Shown piece after piece: positions 15,840 through 24,453 of a stretch of 64,000 bases of DNA (the stretch's first letter is position 1; every line of letters starts with the position of its first letter). The notes below the pieces were generated by a model. That model was not told where the DNA came from, did not search any database, and worked only from the letters and a program-made list of their open reading frames with translations. The stretch comes from Bradyrhizobium erythrophlei (GTDB lineage Bacteria; Pseudomonadota; Alphaproteobacteria; Rhizobiales; Xanthobacteraceae): positions 930,001 to 994,000 of the forward strand of contig NZ_LT670849.1 of the NCBI RefSeq assembly GCF_900142985.1. The letters run 5' to 3'. The position numbers and the translations under genes are program-made.

Positions 15840-16052
15840 TTAATGTTTCTCAAAATTTGATCGTCGCACTACCGGATCAATGATTACCCGACACACGAAT
15901 TGATCGCTCTCACGCGCCTCGCCACTCGCAATCAGCCCGTCAATTGCAGCCTGGCATTCCTCTGCCGAGTCCCCAATCACGCGAAAGACCTTCCAGTCGT
16001 CCCCCGCTGGCACCTTGGCTTCGAGCTTCGAAAGTCGCTGTTCGATCCTCAT
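15840..16052 (-). CDS. Small coiled-coil/acidic hypothetical protein
   Basis: A 70-residue protein from ATG 16052. It begins with a short charged helix (RIEQRLSKLEAKV), then DDWKVFRVIGDSAEECQAAI and a C-terminal RVIIDPVVRR. It starts four bases after the stop of the similar gene at 16057-16239, so the two form an operon. Both begin with the same xIExRLxKLEAK helix, which suggests an old tandem duplication. Such proteins are common in rhizobial phage-like and island regions; the function is unknown. Confidence 0.6.
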   Translation of the reverse strand: MRIEQRLSKLEAKVPAGDDWKVFRVIGDSAEECQAAIDGLIASGEARESDQFVCRVIIDPVVRRSNFEKH

Positions 16053-16056
16053 TCGC

Positions 16057-16239
16057 TCAATTCCCCAACCACTGCACCGAAGTGACACGAGCGCTCGCCG
16101 GCGCATGCAGTGCCGCTATGCCTTGCTCGATTTCCAGATCGGTCATCGGTCGGCAACCGTTCATGGCCCAAAAGTAGATCGCCGGGCCCTCTGGGCAGGA
16201 TTTGGCCTCCAGCTTCGTCAGTCTCGTTTCGATGCTCAT
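16057..16239 (-). CDS. Small paralogous hypothetical protein
   Basis: A 60-residue protein from ATG 16239. The N-terminal helix SIETRLTKLEAK is shared with the following gene, after which the sequences diverge (PAIYFWAMNGCRPMTDLEIE). It is the upstream member of a two-gene minus-strand operon (4-bp spacing). No function is known. Confidence 0.55.
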   Translation of the reverse strand: MSIETRLTKLEAKSCPEGPAIYFWAMNGCRPMTDLEIEQGIAALHAPASARVTSVQWLGN

Positions 16240-16280
16240 TTAATTGTTCCCAAATTGTAGGATCAGTTGGTTACCGGCAC

Positions 16281-16829
16281 TCAGTGCAACCGATGCGTCG
16301 ATAGGATTTCCTGTACGAGAGGGCTTGCCCTCAGCTTTGACCGTCGCCCCATCACGTTCGGAGCATCCCAATTCTGGATCTCACCGAAGCTGCCGCCTGT
16401 CACAGAGGGCACATACGGCGTATTGGTCCCCCGTTTTGCCCAATGCTCGCGGAGGTACTTCAGCTCGGATTGATAATCATGTCGCGCCTGGGTATCAGCC
16501 GTCGAGATGATGTCCCCCACGATCGCATCGATACGGATCTGATTTTCCGATAGCGCGCAAACCGGAATGTAAAAGCTGAAAGTCTGGCGCCGCCGTTCAA
16601 TCGCAAGAAGAATGCGCAATAGCTCAACGTTCAGTTCATCATGGCAAATCCGGATTTCATTAACAAATCTCTGAAGACGGCAGTCAAAATGACTGCGAGC
16701 GGCGCACGCAGTGGAGTTCGAACCCAGTCTCTGCCCAAAGTCTCCACAAAACGGGAATAATCGCGTAGGTGGCCGGAGACTTTCGGCGATTGGCGCTCGA
16801 AAATCGTCGAAACGGGAGTTTGGAGACAA
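16281..16829 (-). CDS. Doubtful hypothetical protein, N-terminus read from repeat DNA
   Basis: An open frame of 182 codons upstream of the two small paralogous genes and in the same direction. The C-terminal 115 residues (ELNVELLRILLAIERRRQTF ... GDIISTADTQARHDYQSELK ... SFGEIQNWDAPNVMG) look like real, partly helical protein. The first 60 codons come from the 61-bp repeat and its flank and carry no protein signal. If genuine, translation must start at a non-ATG codon inside, or the gene has lost its 5' end. Confidence 0.35.
   Translation of the reverse strand: MSPNSRFDDFRAPIAESLRPPTRLFPFCGDFGQRLGSNSTACAARSHFDCRLQRFVNEIRICHDELNVELLRILLAIERRRQTFSFYIPVCALSENQIRIDAIVGDIISTADTQARHDYQSELKYLREHWAKRGTNTPYVPSVTGGSFGEIQNWDAPNVMGRRSKLRASPLVQEILSTHRLH
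16726..16786. repeat. 61-bp dispersed repeat, copy 1
   Basis: A 61-bp sequence containing the inverted repeat AAAGTCTCC ... GGAGACTTT. It has a second copy of equal length at 20490-20550, with 10 mismatches by manual alignment (84% identity). Frames read through this element give protein-like strings seen as spurious hypothetical proteins in Bradyrhizobium, so it is probably a dispersed intergenic repeat. Confidence 0.7.
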
Positions 16830-17254
16830 GGCCGACTTCGCGAAATGCCGGCATTTCCGGCCTTATCTCGCGTTTCTAGGGGAGCCCGGCCGAATGCTGG
16901 AATGCCTGGCTGACCTCGGAGGATTCGAACTCGCATATTCCCGATTGGAAAAAGGCCTTTGAAATGTCGGGGGAACTTCCCCAGATTTCCTTTAACTTCG
17001 AGGCCGGAGACTTCAGACTACCGCCGAGACCGCGCAGTGCAGATCAGACCTTGTCTCCAATCCACGTCTCCTCAAAAAGAGAATATTTTCGAAATCAGGT
17101 GGCGACTTTCGCCAATTTACGGACAATGTACGAGGTAGTTTCAGTGGCGCGGCTCGCATGTCGATGAGGGCCGCAAACGGACTCATGCGCCGCAAAATGT
17201 TGCTCTATTCGATCGCCTCGCGGAAGCTCATGCTGGAACGGCAAATATGCCCGA
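16830..17254. other. Intergenic stretch next to repeat copy 1
   Basis: No supported gene. It contains further repeat-like pieces: a palindrome GAAATGCCGGCATTTC near 16843, a GGAGGATTCGAACTC fragment near 16919 that resembles the T-arm of a tRNA gene, and several GGAGAC motifs. It looks like a graveyard of short repeats and tRNA-derived scraps. Confidence 0.5.
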
Positions 17255-19069
17255 TCAGTCCGGCAGCCCGAGCTTTCGCAGATTTTCCGCCATACGGTCG
17301 AGAGCTGCATTTGAAAAGACCATCGCCTGTTTGAATTTGGAAACCGTCAGATCGGGATAGCTGAGCAGCATTTCCGCAAATGCTAGTTTAGCCTCTTCGG
17401 TCCGGCCAGCTCCCGACAAGGCCGATGCGAGATTTCGATATATCCAACGAGCGTTGGGCCGCTCCTCAAGCGCGCGCCGATATAACGCCGCGGCCTTATC
17501 GTAGTCTTGCGAGATTTCATGGGCCGAGCCGATGCCCGTATAGTTGTTGAAGTTCATCGGGTCGATCGGACTGAGACGCAGTGCACGCTCAAACTTCTCG
17601 ATCGCATGTTTGGGCTGATCAGAATAATTATCGATCCATCCAAGTCGACTCCAGGCCCATGCACAGTTGGGATCAAGAGCAAGGGCGCGCTCAAGCAGCA
17701 CGCGAGCGGTTCCGTAGTTGCGTACGAAGGTATGGACCGCACCGAGCACCGCCAAGATAAGCGGATCGTCGCCGCTCAGGTTCGCGGCCCGCTCCGCGAG
17801 CGAGCGCGCCATCGCCTGACTCAGCGCGATGTCGTCCGCCCAATTGTAGACTGAACGTTGGGCGTGGCACCAGCCCGCAAGCGCCAGAGCCAGCGGATAT
17901 TCCGGATCAACCTTCAGCGCCCCTTCAAGCAGTTCGAGCGCTTTCGCACTTTCGTCCTTCTCGAGCGCCCAGACGTGGGGCATCGCTCTCATGGTGTAGT
18001 CGTAGCTGCCCAGATCCTGCGGCCGCTTACGTCGCGACCGCTCAATTTCGGCAATGCGGATGGAAGGTTGCAAAGCGCCCGCCACCTGCTCCGTTATACG
18101 ATCTTCGAGATCGAAGAAATCCTCGATTGCCCCGTCAAAGCGCGAACTCCAGACGTGTGCGCCTCCCTCAGTCTCGATCAGCTGGACGATAATCCGCAGG
18201 CGATTACCCGCCTTCTGCACGCTGCCCTCCAGCAGATAAGCGACCCCCAACTCCCTACCGATATCGCGCGCATTCGTCGGATGGCCCTTGTAGGCGAACG
18301 CCGAACTGCGTGCGATCACGAAAAAAGAGCGGATAGACGAAAGCGCGGCGGTAATCGCTTCGACGATTCCGTCTGCAAGGTAGTCTTGCCCGGCCTCCGA
18401 CGACATGTTGTCGAACGGCAGTACGACGATGGACGGTTTGTCGGGCAACGCAAGGGTTCGGGCTTGTTGTACTGGAGGCGATCGGATTGCCGAAGCAGCC
18501 TCGTCGCCAATCCGAGCCCGCCATACGCGCATCGGCTCTGCAATATTCTTCAGCGCTTGCTCACCGATGTCGTCAAAAGCAATTTCCACCTTGCCGCGAA
18601 TTTGCCTGTGCGCATCGTCGGAGATGCAGATTCCTCCGGGTTGGGCGATTCCTTCAAGGCGCGCTGCGATGTTGACACCATCGCCGAAAATGTCGTCATC
18701 GTCGATGATGATATCGCCGACATGAATGCCGATGCGGAACTCGATCCTGAAGTCCTGCGGCACGGCGGCGCTCTGCCTGACCATCGCCCGCTGGACGTCC
18801 ACCGCGCAGCGGACAGCATCGACAGCACTGGCAAACTCAACCAGCATGCCGTCGCCCGTAGTCTTGACGATGCGTCCACGATAGGCGGCTATCGTCGAAT
18901 CGACCAGGGTCTTGCGCAGCGTCTTCAACTGCGCGAGCGTCCGTTCCTCGTCGCGGCCCATTAACCGGCTATAGCCGGCGACGTCCGCCGCCAGCACAGC
19001 CGCCAGTCGTCGATCCATGCGCTCGTCGGGCAAAAAAGCCCCCCGATCGATGAAATCTTCTAACTGCAT
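17255..19069 (-). CDS. Class III adenylate/guanylate cyclase with TolB-like and TPR domains
   Basis: About 604 residues. The cyclase homology domain comes first: AAVLAADVAGYSRLMG (metal-binding Asp), KTTGDGMLVEF (second Asp) and FGDGVNIAARLEG with the Asn/Arg pair for catalysis, so it should make cAMP or cGMP. A linker leads to a TolB-like domain (SIVVLPFDNMSSEAGQDYLA, LLEGSVQKAGNRLRI), then TPR repeats through the C-terminus (PEYPLALALAGWCHAQ, PNCAWAWSRLGWIDNY, PNARWIYRNLASALSGAGRT). This architecture is very abundant in Bradyrhizobium. ATG 19069 is used; ATG 19018 (MDRRLAAV) is an equally likely start, and the frame runs open to 19252. It is divergent from cysK. Confidence 0.88.
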   Translation of the reverse strand: MQLEDFIDRGAFLPDERMDRRLAAVLAADVAGYSRLMGRDEERTLAQLKTLRKTLVDSTIAAYRGRIVKTTGDGMLVEFASAVDAVRCAVDVQRAMVRQSAAVPQDFRIEFRIGIHVGDIIIDDDDIFGDGVNIAARLEGIAQPGGICISDDAHRQIRGKVEIAFDDIGEQALKNIAEPMRVWRARIGDEAASAIRSPPVQQARTLALPDKPSIVVLPFDNMSSEAGQDYLADGIVEAITAALSSIRSFFVIARSSAFAYKGHPTNARDIGRELGVAYLLEGSVQKAGNRLRIIVQLIETEGGAHVWSSRFDGAIEDFFDLEDRITEQVAGALQPSIRIAEIERSRRKRPQDLGSYDYTMRAMPHVWALEKDESAKALELLEGALKVDPEYPLALALAGWCHAQRSVYNWADDIALSQAMARSLAERAANLSGDDPLILAVLGAVHTFVRNYGTARVLLERALALDPNCAWAWSRLGWIDNYSDQPKHAIEKFERALRLSPIDPMNFNNYTGIGSAHEISQDYDKAAALYRRALEERPNARWIYRNLASALSGAGRTEEAKLAFAEMLLSYPDLTVSKFKQAMVFSNAALDRMAENLRKLGLPD

Positions 19070-19254
19070 CAGAACACAGGCCCGGGCCTTCTGCCAGAGG
19101 CAAAAGCTCCCGGAATGAGGCGTCAAAGAATGATTTGAACTTTGCGCGAGGAAGCGAGACCTAACTACAGAGCGACAAGCGATCTGCGCGACGGCGCCGA
19201 TCGGACTCCTGCTGTTTTCCACCTTCGAGCGACGCAAGTTCGGGAAAGGCACGC

Positions 19255-20298
19255 ATGGGACGGAAATACCAGAGCATCATCGAGACCGTCGGCAATACGC
19301 CGGTCGTCAGAATCAATCATTTGGCGCCGCCAGGCGTGAACCTTTTCGTGAAGATCGAGGCCTTCAATCCGCTTGGGTCCGTCAAGGACCGTTTGGCCCT
19401 TGGTGTGATCGAGGCAGCCGAACAGTCGGGAGAGCTTAAACCTGGCCAGACGGTCATTGAGGCGACAAGCGGTAACACCGGAATCGGTCTCGCCATGGTT
19501 TGCGCAGCCAAGGGCTACCCGTTGGTGATTACCATGGCAGAGCCGTTCAGCGTCGAACGCCGCAAACTGATGCGATTCCTCGGCGCGAAAGTCATTGTAA
19601 CTCCTGCCGCGGAGCGCGCCGTCGGCATGATCAACAAAACCATCGAGCTGGCCAAGGCGCATGGATGGTATATGACCCGGCAGTTTGAGAATGAAGCCAA
19701 TCCCGACATCCATTCGCGCACGACCGCGCGCGAGATACTTGATGATTTCGCCGGTGAACGGCTGGATTACTGGGTTACGGGCTATGGAACCGGTGGAACG
19801 TTAAAGGGCGTCGGACGGGTGCTTGCCAAGGAGCGCCCCGAAACGAAGATTGTCGTTTGCGAGCCCGCGGATGCGCAGCTGTTGGGGAGCGGCATCAAGC
19901 AGGCGCGAAACCCGGACGGTACTCCAGCGGCACCGCATCCGGCATTCAAACCACATCCGATGCAGGGCTGGACGCCAGATTTTATTCCGAAGCTGACCGA
20001 CGATGCCGTCGCGATGGAGCTCATCGACAAAATTCTACCGATCTCCGGTCCCGACGCGATTCGCTGCAGCAAGGACCTTGCTGCCAGGGAGGGCATCTTT
20101 GTCGGCGTTTCCGCGGGCGGGACTTTTGCAGGCGCGCTGAAGGTTGCGCTCGAAGCTGGGAAAGGAGCAAACATCCTCTGCATGCTTCCCGACACCGGCG
20201 AGCGTTACTTGAGCACACCTCTATTCGCCGACATATCGGCTGATATGAACGAGGAAGAGCTGAAAATTTCACGCTCGACGCCGGGTGCCCATCTTTAG
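19255..20298 (+). CDS. cysK: Cysteine synthase (O-acetylserine sulfhydrylase)
   Basis: A 347-residue PLP enzyme making L-cysteine from O-acetylserine and sulfide. Family features in order: TVGNTPVVRIN, the lysine motif GSVKDRLAL (PLP Schiff base), EATSGNTGIGLA (substrate loop), the glycine-rich phosphate clamp TGYGTGGTLKGVG, and GVSAGGTFAG with the conserved Ser near the C-terminus. GGAAAGG lies before ATG 19255. It is slightly longer than the usual 310-330 residues because of an added C-terminal tail (NEEELKISRSTPGAHL). It is transcribed alone, divergently from the cyclase gene. Confidence 0.93.
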   Translation: MGRKYQSIIETVGNTPVVRINHLAPPGVNLFVKIEAFNPLGSVKDRLALGVIEAAEQSGELKPGQTVIEATSGNTGIGLAMVCAAKGYPLVITMAEPFSVERRKLMRFLGAKVIVTPAAERAVGMINKTIELAKAHGWYMTRQFENEANPDIHSRTTAREILDDFAGERLDYWVTGYGTGGTLKGVGRVLAKERPETKIVVCEPADAQLLGSGIKQARNPDGTPAAPHPAFKPHPMQGWTPDFIPKLTDDAVAMELIDKILPISGPDAIRCSKDLAAREGIFVGVSAGGTFAGALKVALEAGKGANILCMLPDTGERYLSTPLFADISADMNEEELKISRSTPGAHL

Positions 20299-20605
20299 GC
20301 CGGTCCAACTCAGCGATCGGCCGCGATTGAACCGCGATCGGTCCCAAGACACGGCTCGTGATCGTCAACACGCCCCACAAGCGAGTTCGAATAGAAGTTG
20401 TCTGCTTTGCTTGCGTTAGCAGACCATGGAAATCGAGGCGGATAGAGGAAATCTCACTGCTGCCTCGGTCACGCAGTGATTGTCGGAAAAGTCTCTGCGC
20501 AAAGTCTCCCAAAAACGGGAATATTGTCGTCAGTAGCTGGAGACTTTCGGGGAATTCTCGTAGAAGTAGCACGCTTGCAGAGACATAAAAAGCGAGTCAT
20601 CCTAC
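20299..20605. other. Intergenic stretch between cysK and the tRNA-Gln terminator
   Basis: No gene is supported. It contains the second copy of the 61-bp repeat at 20490-20550 and is otherwise unremarkable. Confidence 0.5.
20490..20550. repeat. 61-bp dispersed repeat, copy 2
   Basis: The partner of 16726-16786, with the same AAAGTCTCC ... GGAGACTTT inverted repeat. The central 15 bases differ most, while the arms are conserved, as expected when the hairpin rather than the loop is maintained. Confidence 0.7.
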
Positions 20606-20629
20606 AAAAAACCCTTATTTCAAGGGGTT
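20606..20629 (-). terminator. Terminator of tRNA-Gln
   Basis: On the minus strand AACCCC, an eight-base loop and AGGGTT followed by TTTTT form a short rho-independent terminator about 43 bp after the tRNA 3' end. Confidence 0.65.
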
Positions 20630-20671
20630 CTCTCAACTAAGTTGCAAACTATCTAAAGTTGAGAGAGTGCT

Positions 20672-20746
20672 TGGCTGGGGCGGGAGGATTCGAACCTCCG
20701 TATGGTGGAATCAAAATCCACTGCCTTACCACTTGGCGACGCCCCA
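20672..20746 (-). tRNA. tRNA-Gln (anticodon UUG)
   Basis: A complete tRNA on the minus strand. The acceptor arm TGGGGCG (20746-20740) pairs with CGCCCCA (20682-20676). The D-arm has AAGTGGTAAGGC. The anticodon stem GTGGA/TCCAC encloses the loop TTTTGAT with anticodon TTG. The T-arm is CGGAGGTTCGAATCCTCC-like. Discriminator G and an encoded CCA (20674-20672) end the gene. The anticodon reads CAA/CAG glutamine codons. It marks the edge between the accessory left part and the core right part of the window. Confidence 0.95.
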
Positions 20747-21027
20747 ACGGCCGGAACACGGGATGGCAGGCGCCCTCCCCGAAGTTTTCGTTCGGCAACG
20801 CCGGTCTATAGAGGCAGTCGGCCCATTTCAACAGGGCAAACGCTCAAAATCTGGTTGAAACTTGCATCCCACAGGCGGCTGGACGGGGGCGGCCAGTTCA
20901 GGCGATTTCCGCCACCGTTCGTGCCACCTCGCACCTTTGCCGCACTGCCGCGGACAGAAAAGTTGAGAGGCGCATCATTTCGTGGGAATACGGTTTTCGT
21001 CTTTTTTGGATGCGAGGCTTTGATCCC

Positions 21028-22806
21028 ATGACCTACCGTGCGCCGATCAGCGACATGTTGCTGGCCCTCAACCACGGCGCCGGGCTCGAGGCTGCCGTGA
21101 AGGCTGGCCACTACGGCGATTTCGACGTCGATATCGCTTCCGCCGTGCTGGAAGAAGCCGGCCGGTTTGCCACGGACGTATTGGCGCCGCTCAACCGTAC
21201 CGGTGACGAGCACGGAATCAAGCTCGAAGGCTCAAGCGTCATCACCGCGCCCGGCTGGCCTGATGCCTACAAGCGCTGGACCGCGGCGGGATGGAACGCG
21301 GTGTCGGGGCCGGAAGATTTCGGCGGCCAGGGTCTGCCGCTCGCCATCAATGCCGCCTGCACCGAAATCTGGAGCGCGTCGAACATCTCGTTCGGCCTCT
21401 GCCCGCTCCTGACCCTGAGCGCGATCGAGGCGCTCGATGCCCATGGCAGCGAGGAACTGAAGAAGATCTATCTCGAAAAGCTCGTCTCCGGGGACTGGCC
21501 CGGCACCATGCAACTCACCGAGCCGCAGGCGGGTTCCGATGTCGGTGCGCTACGCAGCCGCGCCGAGCGCGCCGGCGACGGCAGCTATCGTATCAAGGGC
21601 AGCAAAATCTTCATCACCTATGGCGATCACGACATGAGCGACAACATCGTTCATTTCGTGCTTGCCCGCCTGCCCGATGCGCCTGCCGGCACCAAAGGCA
21701 TTTCGCTGTTCTTGATTCCGAAGTTCATGGTCAACGCCGACGGCTCGCTCGGCGAACGCAACGACATCTATGTCAGCGGCATCGAGCACAAGCTCGGCAT
21801 GCACGCCGCGCCCACCTGCACCATGACCATGGGCGACCATGGCGGCGCCATCGGCTATCTGATCGGCGAGGAAAATCGCGGCATGCAATGCATGTTTACG
21901 ATGATGAACCAGGCGCGTCTTGCCGTCGGACTCCAAGGCGTCGGCATCGCCGACCGCGCCTATCAGCAGGCATTGGCTTTCGCGCAGGAGCGCCGCCAGG
22001 GCCGCGCCATCGGCAAGCCCGGCAACGAGTCCGATCCGATCATCGTGCATCCCGACGTCAAGCGCATGCTGATGCAGATGCGCGCGATGACGGCCGCCAG
22101 CCGCACCATCTGTTACGCCACGGCGGTGGCGCTTGATGTTTCGATGCGGGCCAAGGACGCGAAAGTGCGCACGGCGGCGGCCGCGCGGGCGGCACTGCTG
22201 ACCCCGATCGCAAAGGCCTTTTCTACCGACCTCGGCAACGAAGCCACCTCGATCGGCGTGCAAATCCACGGCGGCATGGGCTTCATCGAGGAAACCGGCG
22301 CGGCGCAGCACTATCGCGACGCCCGCATCACGCAGATCTACGAAGGCACCAACGGCATCCAGTCGATCGATCTCGTGACGCGGAAGCTTGCGGCCAACGG
22401 CGGCGAGTCGGTTTGGGCCCTGCTCGACGAACTCAAAGGTATCGTCAAGCAGGTCGAAACGTCGAACGATCCGGCGTTCGGCACCACCGGCGCCAAACTG
22501 CGTGACGCACTGGCCTCGCTCGAGCGTACTAGCCGTTGGCTTCTGGAACACGTGACGTCCGCGCCCAACGAGGCATTGGCCGGCGCCACACCCTACTTGC
22601 GGCAGTTCGGAGCCACGCTTGGCGGATGCATGCTGGCGAACGAGGCATTGGCCGCGCGCGGCATCGGCGACGCTGACCCGCAGCGCTACGTCATGCTGGC
22701 GCGCTTCTTCGCCGAGAACATCACGGTTCAAGCGCCGTCGCTCGAGAAAACCGTGATGGACAGCGCTGAAGCCGTCAACGGCGCGGACGCCGTGCTGTTG
22801 GGATAA
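21028..22806 (+). CDS. Acyl-CoA dehydrogenase with C-terminal extension (DmdC/FadE-like clade)
   Basis: A 592-residue FAD-dependent acyl-CoA dehydrogenase of the long type carrying the extra C-terminal helical domain. Substrate and FAD-binding motifs are visible: MQLTEPQAGSDVGALRSRAE, KIFITYGDHDM, and QIHGGMGFIEETGAAQHYRDARI. The catalytic Glu is in IYEGTNGIQSIDL. The clade contains 3-methylmercaptopropionyl-CoA and medium/long-chain acyl-CoA dehydrogenases, so the substrate cannot be set from sequence. ATG 21028 (MTYRAPISDMLLALNHGAG, the conserved start of this clade) is preferred over ATG 21010. Electrons would go to ETF. Confidence 0.92.
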   Translation: MTYRAPISDMLLALNHGAGLEAAVKAGHYGDFDVDIASAVLEEAGRFATDVLAPLNRTGDEHGIKLEGSSVITAPGWPDAYKRWTAAGWNAVSGPEDFGGQGLPLAINAACTEIWSASNISFGLCPLLTLSAIEALDAHGSEELKKIYLEKLVSGDWPGTMQLTEPQAGSDVGALRSRAERAGDGSYRIKGSKIFITYGDHDMSDNIVHFVLARLPDAPAGTKGISLFLIPKFMVNADGSLGERNDIYVSGIEHKLGMHAAPTCTMTMGDHGGAIGYLIGEENRGMQCMFTMMNQARLAVGLQGVGIADRAYQQALAFAQERRQGRAIGKPGNESDPIIVHPDVKRMLMQMRAMTAASRTICYATAVALDVSMRAKDAKVRTAAAARAALLTPIAKAFSTDLGNEATSIGVQIHGGMGFIEETGAAQHYRDARITQIYEGTNGIQSIDLVTRKLAANGGESVWALLDELKGIVKQVETSNDPAFGTTGAKLRDALASLERTSRWLLEHVTSAPNEALAGATPYLRQFGATLGGCMLANEALAARGIGDADPQRYVMLARFFAENITVQAPSLEKTVMDSAEAVNGADAVLLG

Positions 22807-22842
22807 CGCTCTCAGGCAGAGGCGGTATTTTGCGCGGGACCG

Positions 22843-23139
22843 TCAGCGCCGATCGAGCTTGGTGATCGTCTTGGCGCCGCCGTTATCGTTGACGGAATAG
22901 TTGACGATGTCGCCGGCGTGCAGCGTTTCCAGCGAGACGCCGCTTCCAACCTTGAACTCCTCGGCCGCACCGCCGGTGTTTGCACCGACCGTACCGTTCT
23001 GGGTCTGCCGGATCGCGACCGTATTGTTGAGGCGGTTGAGTTGGGTAATGGTTCCCGTATGCGTCTGCTGGGCGAGAGCCGTCGAACTCACGGCGACAAA
23101 CGCGGCGGCACCAGCCAAAACGACTTTCGCGATTTTCAT
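22843..23139 (-). CDS. Small periplasmic CusF-like OB-fold protein
   Basis: A 98-residue exported protein; ATG 23139 after GGGAGAATGTC, signal peptide KIAKVVLAGAAAFVAVSSTA with cleavage at LAQ. The mature part (GTITQLNRLNNTVAIRQ, EEFKVGSGVSLETLHAGDIV, then NYSVNDNGGAKTITKLD) has the strand order of CusF/DUF1344 small beta-barrels. The Met and His copper ligands of CusF are absent, so copper binding is unlikely. It is convergent with the acyl-CoA dehydrogenase gene, 36 bp apart. The role is unknown. Confidence 0.7.
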   Translation of the reverse strand: MKIAKVVLAGAAAFVAVSSTALAQQTHTGTITQLNRLNNTVAIRQTQNGTVGANTGGAAEEFKVGSGVSLETLHAGDIVNYSVNDNGGAKTITKLDRR

Positions 23140-23263
23140 GACATTCTCCCAGTTGGGGAAGGCATGCGCGTTAAACCACCTGCGGCGGAATGGTTCCGGG
23201 CCAGAACGGTTCCCCAAAGGTACCGTCCTGGCCGTTAGTTAATCCGACCACAATAAGGTGACG

Positions 23264-24250
23264 CTATTGCGGCGCCAGCGGCATCGGCGGCCGCGGCGCC
23301 GATCCTACCACGCCGGGGTCGGCCTGTGGCTGAATTTGCGGCGCTGGCGGATAGGGTTGAGCCGCCGGCGGCGGCGGGGGCGACCCTGCGGAAGCCTGAG
23401 CTTGAGCGGAATAAGGCGACGAAGCCGGCCGATAGACCGGCGGCGGCGGTGCCGCGGGCGGATAGCCTGTCGATGAATAAACCGGCGCAGGCCTGTGCGC
23501 GGCTGGAGCCGGCGGGCGCGGCGCCGTGGCGGCAAGTTTCGCCTTGGCATTTTGTTCGGCAAGCTTGTCGGTCACCTTGGCGAGATCGCGCGCCATCTGC
23601 TGCTGGCCTGCCTTTAGCTCGGCGATCGTCCCCTTCAGCGTCTCAACCTGCTGGTTGGCGCTGGCGAGATCGCGCGCCATCGATTGCAACTGCTGAGCCG
23701 CATCTGACGGCGGCACCGCGGCGGCAGCAACGGCGTTTTCGGACGTGCTGGCATCGGAGGCGTTTTGCGCGGCCGCCGCCGGCGGCTCCGCCGGCGTCGC
23801 CTCGGCCGGATCGTCCGATGGCGTGGAGTTCGCGCCGAGCCCGAGCTTGTCGAGCGGCAACGAGGCGGCAATGGCCCATTTCGGCGCCCACGATACGAGC
23901 GCCTTCTTCGCAGCGTAACCGAAGGTCTGCCAGCTCATCGCGGCGGCGCCGATACCGAGCGCCAGCAGAAGCGCGGCGAAGGTCCGCATCGCGCGGCGGA
24001 CGAACGAACTCTTCGCCGGCACACCGTCGTTGACATCGGTGGCGCGAAACGTCGCATCGACCACCGGCACAGTGGCTGGAACAGATGAATCGGAAGCGGC
24101 ACGAGCGCCGGCTTCGGAATGGTGCCTTGCTGCGGCGCGCAGGAGGTCGGCGATTTCCGCGTCCGCCGGCGCAACCCGTACCTGATCGGACGGGACGACA
24201 ACAAAGTCATGCGGATTTTCAGTTGCTTTCGGCTTCACCCCGGTCTGCAT
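23264..24250 (-). CDS. Membrane-anchored proline-rich coiled-coil protein
   Basis: A 328-residue protein of unknown function found in Bradyrhizobium relatives. A polar N-terminal cytoplasmic part (to about residue 85) is followed by one membrane helix (FAALLLALGIGAAAMSW). Next comes an Ala/Pro stretch, then a heptad coiled coil (LQSMARDLASANQQVETLKG, TIAELKAGQQQMARDLAKVT). The end is Pro/Ala-rich (PPAAPPPPVYRPA). The layout suggests a periplasm-facing structural or scaffold protein. ATG 24250 is chosen; the frame is open to 24352. Confidence 0.7.
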   Translation of the reverse strand: MQTGVKPKATENPHDFVVVPSDQVRVAPADAEIADLLRAAARHHSEAGARAASDSSVPATVPVVDATFRATDVNDGVPAKSSFVRRAMRTFAALLLALGIGAAAMSWQTFGYAAKKALVSWAPKWAIAASLPLDKLGLGANSTPSDDPAEATPAEPPAAAAQNASDASTSENAVAAAAVPPSDAAQQLQSMARDLASANQQVETLKGTIAELKAGQQQMARDLAKVTDKLAEQNAKAKLAATAPRPPAPAAHRPAPVYSSTGYPPAAPPPPVYRPASSPYSAQAQASAGSPPPPPAAQPYPPAPQIQPQADPGVVGSAPRPPMPLAPQ

Positions 24251-24453
24251 CGGCCCTCCAACGTCACCGGCTCTGGAGCGGCCGGCAAATCGCTTGTGGA
24301 ATCCCCTCAAACTTACCTTGGCCCAGACTTCACCATGGTTTGACCAAACCAAGGCAATCCCGTGGAGAGGTTGCGGCCAGTTGTGGACCGCCCTCGCCCG
24401 AATGTAGGATATTCTCGACGTTCCTGTATGTCGACCGACGGAAAGCCCAATCC

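Noticed and set aside
16631..16936. Minus-strand frame with strings such as SPKVSGHLRDYSRF
   Set aside because: It is read entirely from the dispersed repeat and adjoining scrap; such strings recur as spurious hypothetical proteins in Bradyrhizobium annotations.
17858..18964. Plus-strand open frame inside the adenylate cyclase gene
   Set aside because: Antisense to intact cyclase and TPR motifs; composition is Arg-rich and not protein-like.
20632..20665. CTCTCAAC ... GTTGAGAG inverted repeat beside tRNA-Gln
   Set aside because: The 18-20-base loop and lack of a T-run make it a poor terminator; the hairpin at 20606-20629 is the better one.
21550..22731. Long minus-strand open frame opposite the acyl-CoA dehydrogenase
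   Set aside because: It mirrors a well-supported gene in G/C-rich DNA; its translation (His, Arg and Val runs) has no protein family features.
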